From NCBI GenBank assembly GCA_035495815.1, contig DATJFH010000226.1, positions 1-10,765 of the forward strand: a stretch of DNA of 10,765 nucleotides, read 5' to 3'. The position numbers and the translations under genes were made by a program. The notes beneath the pieces were generated by a model, which was given only the letters and a program-made list of their open reading frames with translations, was not told the DNA's origin and searched no databases. This document shows, piece by piece, positions 1 to 6,652 of the stretch (within the stretch, counting starts at the first letter, position 1; the number at the start of each line of letters is the position of its first letter). Source of the DNA: DATJFH01 sp035495815 (GTDB taxonomy: Bacteria; Acidobacteriota; Terriglobia; Bryobacterales; Bryobacteraceae).

Positions 1-645
1 CCGGGTGAGCGCCGGGAGCGCGCCGATCGAATCCATACCTTTATCGTCGATGCGAGTTCGGATCAGATCGAGCTCGGTGAGATTTTTCAGCCCCGCCAGG
101 TGCTTCAATCCGGCGTCGGTGAACCGGTTATAGCTGAGCGAAAGATGCTTCAACCCCGACAGGGCGGCGATCTTCGATAACCCGGCATCGCCGACGTCGG
201 TTCCCGCCAGATCGAGCCGCCAGAGCTTCTTCAATCCGGCCAGGCGCTCCCATCCTTCGTTTCCGACGTCGGAATAAGAGAGCGCGAGGTACTCCAGATT
301 CCGCAGCGCGGCCAGTTTCTGCAGGCCGTCGTCGCCGATGGCGGTTCCGGAGAGCCGCAGCTCGGTCAGGCCGGACAGTGCGTCCAAGCCATCGCCCTCG
401 ATCAGCGTGTAGTTCAGGCTCAGCGAGCGGAGGTTCTTCAGCCCGGCCAGGCGCGCCAGCCCGGCGTCGGACACGGTCGTATTGTTCAGATTGAGGTGCG
501 TGAGGCCGGTCAGTGTCGCCACCGTCGCCATGCCCACATCGCCGATCTCGGTGGATTCCAGATTCAGTTCGCGAAGGCCGGCCTCCCCGGCCAGCCGCTG
601 CAACTGAGTGTCGGACACCTGAGTCGCCGCCAGGGAGATTTTGCC
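1..645 (-). repeat. LRR array, module 2 (72-bp coding period, continues off the edge)
   Basis: These bases encode residues 346-560: nine visible units at 24-residue spacing, with one 21-residue unit (L432 to L453). The array is still in phase at base 1, so more repeats or a C-terminal domain probably follow outside the window. Confidence 0.8.
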
Positions 646-1680
646 GGGAGCGTACATGCCGCCGAGGGATTTTACCCACTCGGCCAGGCTGCCCGTCTTG
701 GGCGGGGCGCCGGCGCGCCGGACGGAGGCGTCGAGAAACGTGATCCGGCAATCGGGCAGGCTGGCGCGCAGCGAGTCGATGCCGGCCTTGGTGGCGCGCG
801 TGTAGCGCAGGTCGAGAGAAGAGAGGTGTTTCATCGACCGCAGACGCTCCAGTCCGGCGTTGGTGATCTGGGTGCGGTAGAGGTTCAGCTCGCGCAACTC
901 CGTCATGCCCGCGAGCTGGTCGAGGCCGGAGTCGGTGACGGCGGCGCCGAGCAGGTTCAGCTTGCGGAGCGCGGTCAGGTTTTTGAGATATGGGAGGCCC
1001 GTGTCGGTGATTCGCGCTCCGTACAGATCGAGCTCGGTCAGGTTCGTGAGGCCGCTCAGGCGGGGCAGCCCCTGATCCGTCACATAGGTATCCCGCAGGT
1101 ACAGCTTCGAGAGCTGCTTCATGTTCTCCAGGTTGGCCAGGCCTTCGTCGTCGAACGGCGTGTAGCTGAGGTCGAGGTAGCGCAGCTCGACAAACGGCGT
1201 CAGCGTCCGTCCCTTGACCCGGGTTTGGGCCAGCCGCAGCTCCTTCAGATGAGTGAGCTTCGCCAGGTGGGCCAGCCCTTTGTCCTGGACGTTGATGTTG
1301 GTCAGGAAATGCAGGCTGAAATGCAGCTTCTCGAGCCCGGTCAGGCCGGCCAGCGCGGCGAACTCCTCGTTGGCGTCGAGCTTGCTGCCCGCTCCCGGGT
1401 TCCACTGCGGGCCCGGCAATTCCAGGTCGCGCAGGCCGTGGAGCCCGCTCAACCGCTTCAAATCCGACGGCTCGACCAGCGTGCCGACCAGGTTGATTCC
1501 CCGGATGCGCCAATCGCCAGGGGGCAGGCCGCCCAGATTCGAGATCGGGTCGAGGCGCCCTTCGAGGGTCAGACTGCCGCCCTGACGGATGACCCATTCG
1601 GCGACGGCGCGGTCCGACGGCTCGGCCGCGGGCAGCAGCCAGGCCATCCACAAGACGCAGAATAAAGTCCGCAGGAGCAT
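1..1680 (-). CDS. Exported leucine-rich-repeat protein, two-module (3' end off the left edge)
   Basis: The frame is open for 560 codons from ATG 1680 to base 1 with no stop, so the C-terminus lies outside the window. An AGAGGAAGG ribosome binding site precedes the start. Residues 1-19 form a Sec-type signal peptide: Arg4, a hydrophobic core, and an Ala-Ala end. No lipobox is visible. Seventeen LRR units follow the pattern LxxLxxLxxLxLxxTxVxDxGL with a 24-residue period. Their GL anchors are at 136, 160, 181, 205, 229, 253, 277 and 301, then at 360, 384, 408, 432, 453, 477, 501, 525 and 549. A motif AEWVIRQGG (27-35) opens the first module, and a related AEWVKSLGG (333-341) opens the second. 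Residues 88-108 form a non-repeat insert rich in Pro, Gly and Asn. LRR solenoids usually bind proteins or glycans; the ligand here is unknown. Similar repeats occur in Planctomycetes and Acidobacteria. It is divergent from the TonB receptor gene. The LRR identity is firm; the role is not known. Confidence 0.9.
   Translation of the reverse strand, partial: MLLRTLFCVLWMAWLLPAAEPSDRAVAEWVIRQGGSLTLEGRLDPISNLGGLPPGDWRIRGINLVGTLVEPSDLKRLSGLHGLRDLELPGPQWNPGAGSKLDANEEFAALAGLTGLEKLHFSLHFLTNINVQDKGLAHLAKLTHLKELRLAQTRVKGRTLTPFVELRYLDLSYTPFDDEGLANLENMKQLSKLYLRDTYVTDQGLPRLSGLTNLTELDLYGARITDTGLPYLKNLTALRKLNLLGAAVTDSGLDQLAGMTELRELNLYRTQITNAGLERLRSMKHLSSLDLRYTRATKAGIDSLRASLPDCRITFLDASVRRAGAPPKTGSLAEWVKSLGGMYAPGKISLAATQVSDTQLQRLAGEAGLRELNLESTEIGDVGMATVATLTGLTHLNLNNTTVSDAGLARLAGLKNLRSLSLNYTLIEGDGLDALSGLTELRLSGTAIGDDGLQKLAALRNLEYLALSYSDVGNEGWERLAGLKKLWRLDLAGTDVGDAGLSKIAALSGLKHLSLSYNRFTDAGLKHLAGLKNLTELDLIRTRIDDKGMDSIGALPALTR
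778..1341 (-). repeat. LRR array, module 1 (72-bp coding period)
   Basis: These bases encode residues 114-301 of the LRR protein: eight units whose GL anchors are 24 residues apart, except one 21-residue unit (L160 to L181). The repeats are clear at protein level and degenerate at DNA level, so they look like an old array rather than a recent expansion. Confidence 0.8.
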
Positions 1681-1683
1681 GAA

Positions 1684-1692
1684 CCTTCCTCT
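1684..1692 (-). promoter_or_regulatory. Ribosome binding site of the LRR gene
   Basis: Read on the minus strand this is AGAGGAAGG, ending 3 nt before ATG 1680; its GAGG core lies 7 nt before the start. It supports ATG 1680 over the out-of-frame ATG at 1696. Confidence 0.65.
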
Positions 1693-1716
1693 TCATGATA
1701 GGGCGCCAAAAACCGT

Positions 1717-1747
1717 TTGACAGCGCCTTTCGTAGTCATGGTAGTAT
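1717..1747 (+). promoter_or_regulatory. Sigma70-like promoter of the TonB receptor gene
   Basis: A perfect -35 hexamer TTGACA (1717-1722) is followed after 19 nt by TAGTAT (1742-1747), which matches 4 of 6 bases of the -10 consensus. The spacer is 1-2 nt longer than ideal. Transcription would start near 1754 and leave a leader of about 24 nt. The -10 lies inside an 11-bp palindrome (1742-1752). This is the only AT-rich stretch nearby, which adds some support. Confidence 0.45.
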
Positions 1748-1777
1748 TACTATTTTTCAAAACGTAGCACATACCGG

Positions 1778-3829
1778 ATGCGTTCGTTCCTGCTGATTGC
1801 CGCTGTTTTGACCTGCTTCGGGCAGAATCACACGGAAGGGAAGTCCGACACGGCCGAGATACCCGTTTTGCGGCAGAGCGTGGTGATCACGGCCACGCCG
1901 GTCGAGCCCGCCATCGATCGCCGCAACGCGGAAATTTTCGAGCGCACGCTGTTTTCCCGGGACGACCAGATTTTTCATGCGCTCGAGGCCGGCATCAACG
2001 CGGGCCAGCATGAAGGAGGAGGCAAGTCGCTCGAGATCCGGCGCTTCGGATTCAATCTGGATCACGGGGGGGTGAACGGCGGGCTGAAGGTGCTGGTGGA
2101 CGACGTCCAGCAGAATCAGGGGACGCAGGGCCACGGGCAGGGATACCTGGGGGCGCTGAAGAGCCTGACGCCGGAGCTGGTGCAGGAGGTGAGCATCATC
2201 AACGGACCGTTCAGCGCCGAGTACGGCGATTTCAGCGGTCTGGGCGTGGTCCACATCAAGCTGCGCGAATCGCTGCCGGACCAGATTACCGCGCGGATCC
2301 AGGGCGGCTCGTTCAACACCTACCGGGGGTTCCTGGGCTTCAGTCCCGAGTTGAAGAACGCCGACGGGCTGCTGGCCTACGAAGGCTCCTATTCGGAAGG
2401 GCCTTTTCAGAATCCGCTGAATTACCGGCGGGACAACTTCACCGGGAATTACACGCGCCGTCTATCCTCGCGCCGGAGCCTCGGATTCCGGTTCAACGCA
2501 GCGCGCAGCGATTTCCTCTCATCGGGTCAAGTTCCTCTGGACGAGGTGGCGGCGGGGCGGCTGGACCGGTTCGGATTCGTGGATGCGACGGATGGGGGCC
2601 GGGTCCGGTCCGGCACGGCAGCGCTCTACTACCGGCAGGACAGCTCGAAAGGCGATACGTTCAAGATCGACGGATTCGCAGGACGCTCGCTGTTCGACCT
2701 GTATTCGAATTTCACGTTTTTTCTGAACGATCCGGCGCACGGGGACGCGATTCAGCAGCACGACTCGCGCCTGCAGGAAGGCGCCAACGCGCAGTACCTG
2801 CGGCCGCACCGCTTGGGGGCCGTGCAGGGCCTGCTGACCGGCGGCGGCAACTTTCACGGTAACCAGATCCACGTGGGTCTTTATCCGCGGCAGGGCCGCG
2901 ACCCGTCGGGCGTAGCCGCGCGCGCCCATGCGCGGGTCACCAACGGCGCGGGGTATGCGCAGGAGAGCCTGACGTTCTTTCACGGGAAACTGCTCGCGGG
3001 CGGTGGCCTGCGCTTCGATCAATTCGCGTTCGAGGTGAAGGACCGCGTGAACCCAGCGCTCGGCGGCAGCGAGTCCGCGGGAAGGTGGCAGCCCAAGGGC
3101 AGCCTGGCCTACACGCCTGCGAGACGGCTGCCGCTGACGTTTTACGCCAACTACGGCCGGGGCATTTCGACCATCGACGCGCGGGCCGTCGTGCAGTATC
3201 CGCGAAACGCGCGCATCGCCACGACCGATTTCTATCAGCTCGGAAGCTCTTTCCGGCGTGGCCGTTTCTCGGTGAGCACGGACGGATTCTGGATCGACCG
3301 GTCGCACGAGCAGGTCTACATTCCGGATGACGGCACGTTCGAGTTCAATGGTCCGAGCCGCGCCTACGGCTTCGAGACCAAGGCAGCCGTCGAGATCACC
3401 CACAAAGTGACACTGAACGGCGGACTCACGAAGGTGGCCAATGCGTTTTACCGGGGAGCGTTGCCGAGGATTTACGTGGACAGCGCGCCGCACTTTGCCG
3501 CCGACGCCGGTCTGACCGTCTCCTCCTGGAAAGGCTGGAGCGGATCGCTGCGCATGCGGGCCATCAACCACTACCGGCTCGACGGCGGGGATCCGTCGAT
3601 CGTAGCCGGCGGGCTGACCGTGTTCGATCTCGGCGTTTCGCGGCGGATCCGCCGCGGCGTGGAATTCAACATCGCGCTGGACAATCTGACGAATCGGGAG
3701 TTCTACGAAACCCAGAACTACTTCGAATCCAGGCTGCCGGGACAGCCGGCGGTGTCGCGGATTCATGGCACGCCGGGCTATCCGCTCACGGCTATGGTGG
3801 GGATGACGTTCCGACTGCGCGGCAAGTAG
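1778..3829 (+). CDS. TonB-dependent outer-membrane receptor
   Basis: A 683-residue receptor of the usual siderophore/cobalamin-receptor size. Residues 1-16 are a Sec signal (MRSFLLIAAVLTCFGQ). SVVITATP (34-41) resembles a TonB box. The plug domain runs to about residue 165; it includes the strand VLVDDVQQN (105-113) and, at 134-161, the typical stretch ending VVHIKLR with PELVQEVSI and GPFSAEYGD. The rest is a beta-barrel of alternating aromatic and polar strands, with the late conserved segment NIALDNLTNREFY (631-643). The last strand is followed by a short basic tail (RLRGK) instead of ending on the usual aromatic residue. It lacks the N-terminal carboxypeptidase-regulatory-like domain of the large Oar-like receptors common in Solibacter relatives. 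The ribosome binding site is poor. The ligand cannot be told from sequence: an oligosaccharide, a metal complex or a vitamin are all possible. It converges on the sulfatase operon and diverges from the LRR gene. Confidence 0.88.
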   Translation: MRSFLLIAAVLTCFGQNHTEGKSDTAEIPVLRQSVVITATPVEPAIDRRNAEIFERTLFSRDDQIFHALEAGINAGQHEGGGKSLEIRRFGFNLDHGGVNGGLKVLVDDVQQNQGTQGHGQGYLGALKSLTPELVQEVSIINGPFSAEYGDFSGLGVVHIKLRESLPDQITARIQGGSFNTYRGFLGFSPELKNADGLLAYEGSYSEGPFQNPLNYRRDNFTGNYTRRLSSRRSLGFRFNAARSDFLSSGQVPLDEVAAGRLDRFGFVDATDGGRVRSGTAALYYRQDSSKGDTFKIDGFAGRSLFDLYSNFTFFLNDPAHGDAIQQHDSRLQEGANAQYLRPHRLGAVQGLLTGGGNFHGNQIHVGLYPRQGRDPSGVAARAHARVTNGAGYAQESLTFFHGKLLAGGGLRFDQFAFEVKDRVNPALGGSESAGRWQPKGSLAYTPARRLPLTFYANYGRGISTIDARAVVQYPRNARIATTDFYQLGSSFRRGRFSVSTDGFWIDRSHEQVYIPDDGTFEFNGPSRAYGFETKAAVEITHKVTLNGGLTKVANAFYRGALPRIYVDSAPHFAADAGLTVSSWKGWSGSLRMRAINHYRLDGGDPSIVAGGLTVFDLGVSRRIRRGVEFNIALDNLTNREFYETQNYFESRLPGQPAVSRIHGTPGYPLTAMVGMTFRLRGK

Positions 3830-3860
3830 CTTCGGGAAAGGCGTCCCGGCGGACACCGGA

Positions 3861-5240
3861 TCAAGCCGGATACCCTTTCGCGAGGATGGCGGTGAACTGC
3901 TCTTTCACGCGGCGCGGCTCGGGGTCTTTGGAATCGATCAGGTTGGTGGTCTCGCCGGGGTCGCGCGCCAGGTGATACAGCTCGTCCCTGCCTCCGTTCC
4001 GCAGGTCACGGATCAGCTTCCAGTCTTTGGTGCGCCAGGCGCGCAGATCGGCGCGGGCTCCGTTTCTCAGGTTGTACTCGACGTAGAGATCGTTTCTCCA
4101 CGGCGGGCGCGTACCCGCCATCAGCGGGCCCAGATCGCGGCCCCGGATGGCGCTCTCCTTGGGAACCGGAACACCGGCCACGCCGAGCAGCGTGGGGAAC
4201 CAGTCCAGATTGGTGATGGTCTGGTGAATGGCCGTGCCGGGGCGAATGTGGCCCGGCCAGCGGACGGCGGCGGGAACCCGCAGCGACTGGTCGTAGAGAT
4301 TGGGCCGCTCGCCCTTATTGCCGCGGAGGATCCATCTGCCGTTGCCCTTGTGCCAGATGCCGTGATGACCCATATTCATCCCGTTGTCGGCGGTGAAGAC
4401 GACGACGGTGTCGCGCGCCAGGCCCAGTTCGTCGAGGAGAGCGAGCACGCGGCCGACGTTGCGGTCGAGGCAGCCGACGCTGGCCAGGTACTCGCGCATC
4501 ATGCGGCGGACCTGCCCGGTGTCGAGATCGGGGTAATCGGGATTCGGAATTTTCGGCTCCAGGTCCTTGAACCTGCCCCAGTCCTCGCCGGGCAGCGGCA
4601 GCCAGGTGCGGGCGGAGCCTGTGAGGTTGGGCGCATTCGAAGCGTGCGGCTCGCGATAGTGGATCGAAAGCAGGAACGGTCCGGCGCGGTGGCGGCGGAT
4701 GAAATCGAGTCCGAAAGCGGTGAAGATGTCGGGCGTCGAGCCGCGCATTTCGCGCGTTTGGCCTTCGACCTCGAGGGTAGGGTCCATGGGACCCGAGCCG
4801 CCGCCGAGAAATCCGGCGAAGTACTCGAAGCCGAGCCTGGTGGGGTGGAATCGCGGCTGGTACCCGAGGTGCCATTTGCCGACGAGTCCGGTGCGGTATC
4901 CGGCCGCTTTCAATGCCGACGGCCAGTTGGGGATGGCCGGATCGAGGCCCTTGGCGGCGTCCTGGTCCGGCGAGAGGTAGTCCTCGAACCCGACTTCGAG
5001 CGCGTAGCGGCTGGTCATGAGGCTGGCGCGCGCCGGGCTGCACACGGGAGTGGTCACGAAGCTGTTGGTGAAGTAGGCGCCTTCGCGGCAGATGCGGTCG
5101 ATGTTGGGGGTGTAAGCCTGAGGATTTCCCGCATGGCGCAAGGACCAGGCGGCCTGGTCGTCGCTGTACAGGAACACGATGTTGGGCCGGCGTACGGCCG
5201 GACCGGCGAGCGCGGCCCCCAGAAAGTCGCGGCGCCGCAT
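3861..5240 (-). CDS. Tat-exported sulfatase (type I, formylglycine-dependent)
   Basis: A 459-residue arylsulfatase-family enzyme of the alkaline phosphatase superfamily, predicted to hydrolyse a sulfate ester, probably on a glycan. CSPAR (67-71) fits the CxPxR signature in which Cys67 is oxidised to formylglycine. Other family motifs are RPNIVFLYSDDQ (18-29, metal-binding Asp27/Asp28), GKWHLG (121-126), the H194/H199 region, and TADNGMNMGHHG (283-294, Asp285/Asn286). The C-terminal subdomain contains LYHLARDPGETTNL (421-434), typical of the family. The N-terminus MRRRDFLGAALAGPA is a very short twin-arginine signal. ATG 5240 is chosen because it gives this signal directly and lies 5 bp after the DUF1501 stop. 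No good Shine-Dalgarno sequence is seen, so translational coupling is likely. The maturation enzyme (FGE or anSME) is not in the window. Family call firm; substrate and sulfatase subfamily unknown. Confidence 0.92.
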   Translation of the reverse strand: MRRRDFLGAALAGPAVRRPNIVFLYSDDQAAWSLRHAGNPQAYTPNIDRICREGAYFTNSFVTTPVCSPARASLMTSRYALEVGFEDYLSPDQDAAKGLDPAIPNWPSALKAAGYRTGLVGKWHLGYQPRFHPTRLGFEYFAGFLGGGSGPMDPTLEVEGQTREMRGSTPDIFTAFGLDFIRRHRAGPFLLSIHYREPHASNAPNLTGSARTWLPLPGEDWGRFKDLEPKIPNPDYPDLDTGQVRRMMREYLASVGCLDRNVGRVLALLDELGLARDTVVVFTADNGMNMGHHGIWHKGNGRWILRGNKGERPNLYDQSLRVPAAVRWPGHIRPGTAIHQTITNLDWFPTLLGVAGVPVPKESAIRGRDLGPLMAGTRPPWRNDLYVEYNLRNGARADLRAWRTKDWKLIRDLRNGGRDELYHLARDPGETTNLIDSKDPEPRRVKEQFTAILAKGYPA

Positions 5241-5245
5241 GGCGC

Positions 5246-6652
5246 TTACGCGATCGCCTTTTTCACGACGCTGCCGCGGACTCCGGTCAGTCTCGTGTTC
5301 ATGCCGGAATAAAAGTAGGTGAGCTTCGTATGATCGAGGCCCATCAGGCTGAGGATGGTGGCGTGCAGGTCGGAAACGTGGCAGCGGTCCTCGACGGCGC
5401 GGAAGCCCAGCTCGTCGGTGGCCCCGATCGCCTGGCCGCCTTTGACGCCGGCGCCGGCCAGCCACATGGTGAAGCCGTACCAGTTGTGATCGCGGCCCGG
5501 TTTGCCGACGCCTTCGCTGGTCGGCGTGCGCCCGAATTCGCCGCCCCAGACAAGCAGCGTCTCGTCCCACAATCCGGTGCGCTTCAGATCGGCGATGAGG
5601 GCGGCGATGGGCTGGTCGGTTTCGCCGGCGTGGAGCTTGTGATTGCCGATGCAGTCGTTGTGGCCGTCCCAGGTGTCCTCGATGTGTCCGCCGCCGGAAT
5701 AAAGCTGGACGAAGCGTACGCCCTTTTCGATGAGGCGGCGGGTGATCAGACATTTGCGTCCGAAATCGGCCGTGAGCTTGTTGTCGAGACCGTACATCTC
5801 GCGGGTCTGGCGGCTCTCCTGCCCGAGATCCACGACGCCTGCGGCCGCCTTCTGCATGCGGTAGGCGAGCTCGTAAGAATAGATGCGGGCCGCCAGCTCG
5901 GATTCGTTCTCGCGCGCCGCCAGATGCTCCTGGTTCAACCTCTTCAGCAGGTCGAGCGACTGGCGCTGCGTGCGGTCGGAGGTTCCCTCGGGCGTGGCCA
6001 GGTCGAGCAGCGGCGCGCCGACGCTGCGGAACAGGGTGCCCTGGTAGGCGGCGGGCATGTAACCGGCCGTCCAGTTGGAAGGGCCGCTGATGGGGCCGCC
6101 GCGCGGATCGGTCATCACGACGAAGGCCGGCAGATCCTCGTTCTCCGTGCCCAGGCCGTAGCTCAGCCAGGATCCCATGCTCGGCTTGCCGATCAGGATA
6201 TTGCCGGTGTTCATCTGCAGGCAGCCGGAGGCGTGAGCGGCGGTGTCGGTGTACATGGAGCGGATCACGCAGAGGTCGTCGGCGAATTGGGAGGTGTGGG
6301 GATAAAGGCTGCTGATCTCGAGCCCGCTCCGGCCGCACTTCCGGAATTCGAAAGGCGACTGCATCAGGTGACCGACCGGCCGGTTGTTCGAGCCCACCGC
6401 CAGCTCGCCTTTGTACGCGGTCCCGTTGAGGCGGGTCAGCGCGGGCTTGGGATCGAACGTGTCGATGTGGCTGGGCGCGCCGTTCATGAAGAGGAACACG
6501 CAGTGCTTGGCCTTGACCGGGAAATGGGGCGGCCTGGCGGCCAGCGGGCTGGTGGAGGCGGCGGCGCCGCGCGAGAGCAGGTCGAAAAGCGCCAGGCTGG
6601 CGAAACCGCCTCCGGCCTGCCACAGGAATCGCCGGCGTGTGTCAGTCGGCAT
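5246..6652 (-). CDS. DUF1501 protein (Tat-exported, alkaline-phosphatase-like fold)
   Basis: A 468-residue DUF1501 protein. The start MPTDTRRRFLWQAGGG carries a twin-arginine motif (RRRFL, 6-10) followed by a hydrophobic stretch ending near AAAS (30-33), so folded export is expected. Family motifs in order: FLFMNGAPSHIDTFDPKP (53-70); the region around WDGHND (328-333); WGGEFGRTP (369-377); GRDHNWYGFTMWLAGAG (386-402); HVSDLHATILSLMGLDH (425-441); and a final RLTGVRGSVV (454-463). Conserved Asp, His and Glu (D64, D329, H331, E372, D388, H389) suggest a metal site like that of alkaline phosphatase or sulfatase relatives, but no activity is established for this family. An in-frame TTG at 6658 would add two residues; ATG 6652 is preferred. 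The gene overlaps the upstream DUF1549/DUF1553 gene by 11 bp. That pairing is very common in Planctomycetes and Solibacter relatives and implies a shared function. Confidence 0.92.
   Translation of the reverse strand: MPTDTRRRFLWQAGGGFASLALFDLLSRGAAASTSPLAARPPHFPVKAKHCVFLFMNGAPSHIDTFDPKPALTRLNGTAYKGELAVGSNNRPVGHLMQSPFEFRKCGRSGLEISSLYPHTSQFADDLCVIRSMYTDTAAHASGCLQMNTGNILIGKPSMGSWLSYGLGTENEDLPAFVVMTDPRGGPISGPSNWTAGYMPAAYQGTLFRSVGAPLLDLATPEGTSDRTQRQSLDLLKRLNQEHLAARENESELAARIYSYELAYRMQKAAAGVVDLGQESRQTREMYGLDNKLTADFGRKCLITRRLIEKGVRFVQLYSGGGHIEDTWDGHNDCIGNHKLHAGETDQPIAALIADLKRTGLWDETLLVWGGEFGRTPTSEGVGKPGRDHNWYGFTMWLAGAGVKGGQAIGATDELGFRAVEDRCHVSDLHATILSLMGLDHTKLTYFYSGMNTRLTGVRGSVVKKAIA

Noticed and set aside
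496..1665. 389-codon plus-strand open frame opposite the LRR gene
   Set aside because: It is the complement of the LRR repeats; its apparent periodicity is inherited from the antisense gene.
128..1696. Long minus-strand open frame starting at ATG 1696
   Set aside because: It is out of frame with the LRR coding frame, rich in Arg, Pro, Gly and Ala, and has no domain pattern. The frame from ATG 1680 shows clear 24-residue LRR periodicity.
3833..3848. Hairpin CGGGA/TCCCG between the convergent receptor and sulfatase genes, as a terminator
   Set aside because: The stem is only 5 bp with a 6-nt loop and there is no T tract on either side; too weak to call.
2519..3856. 445-codon minus-strand open frame opposite the TonB receptor
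   Set aside because: Low-complexity Arg/Ala/Val composition and fully antisense to a well-supported gene; a GC-rich shadow.
5241..6623. Sulfatase extended upstream into one 920-residue protein
   Set aside because: The extra part is a wrong-frame reading of the DUF1501 gene. ATG 5240 begins a proper Tat signal and the sulfatase fold.
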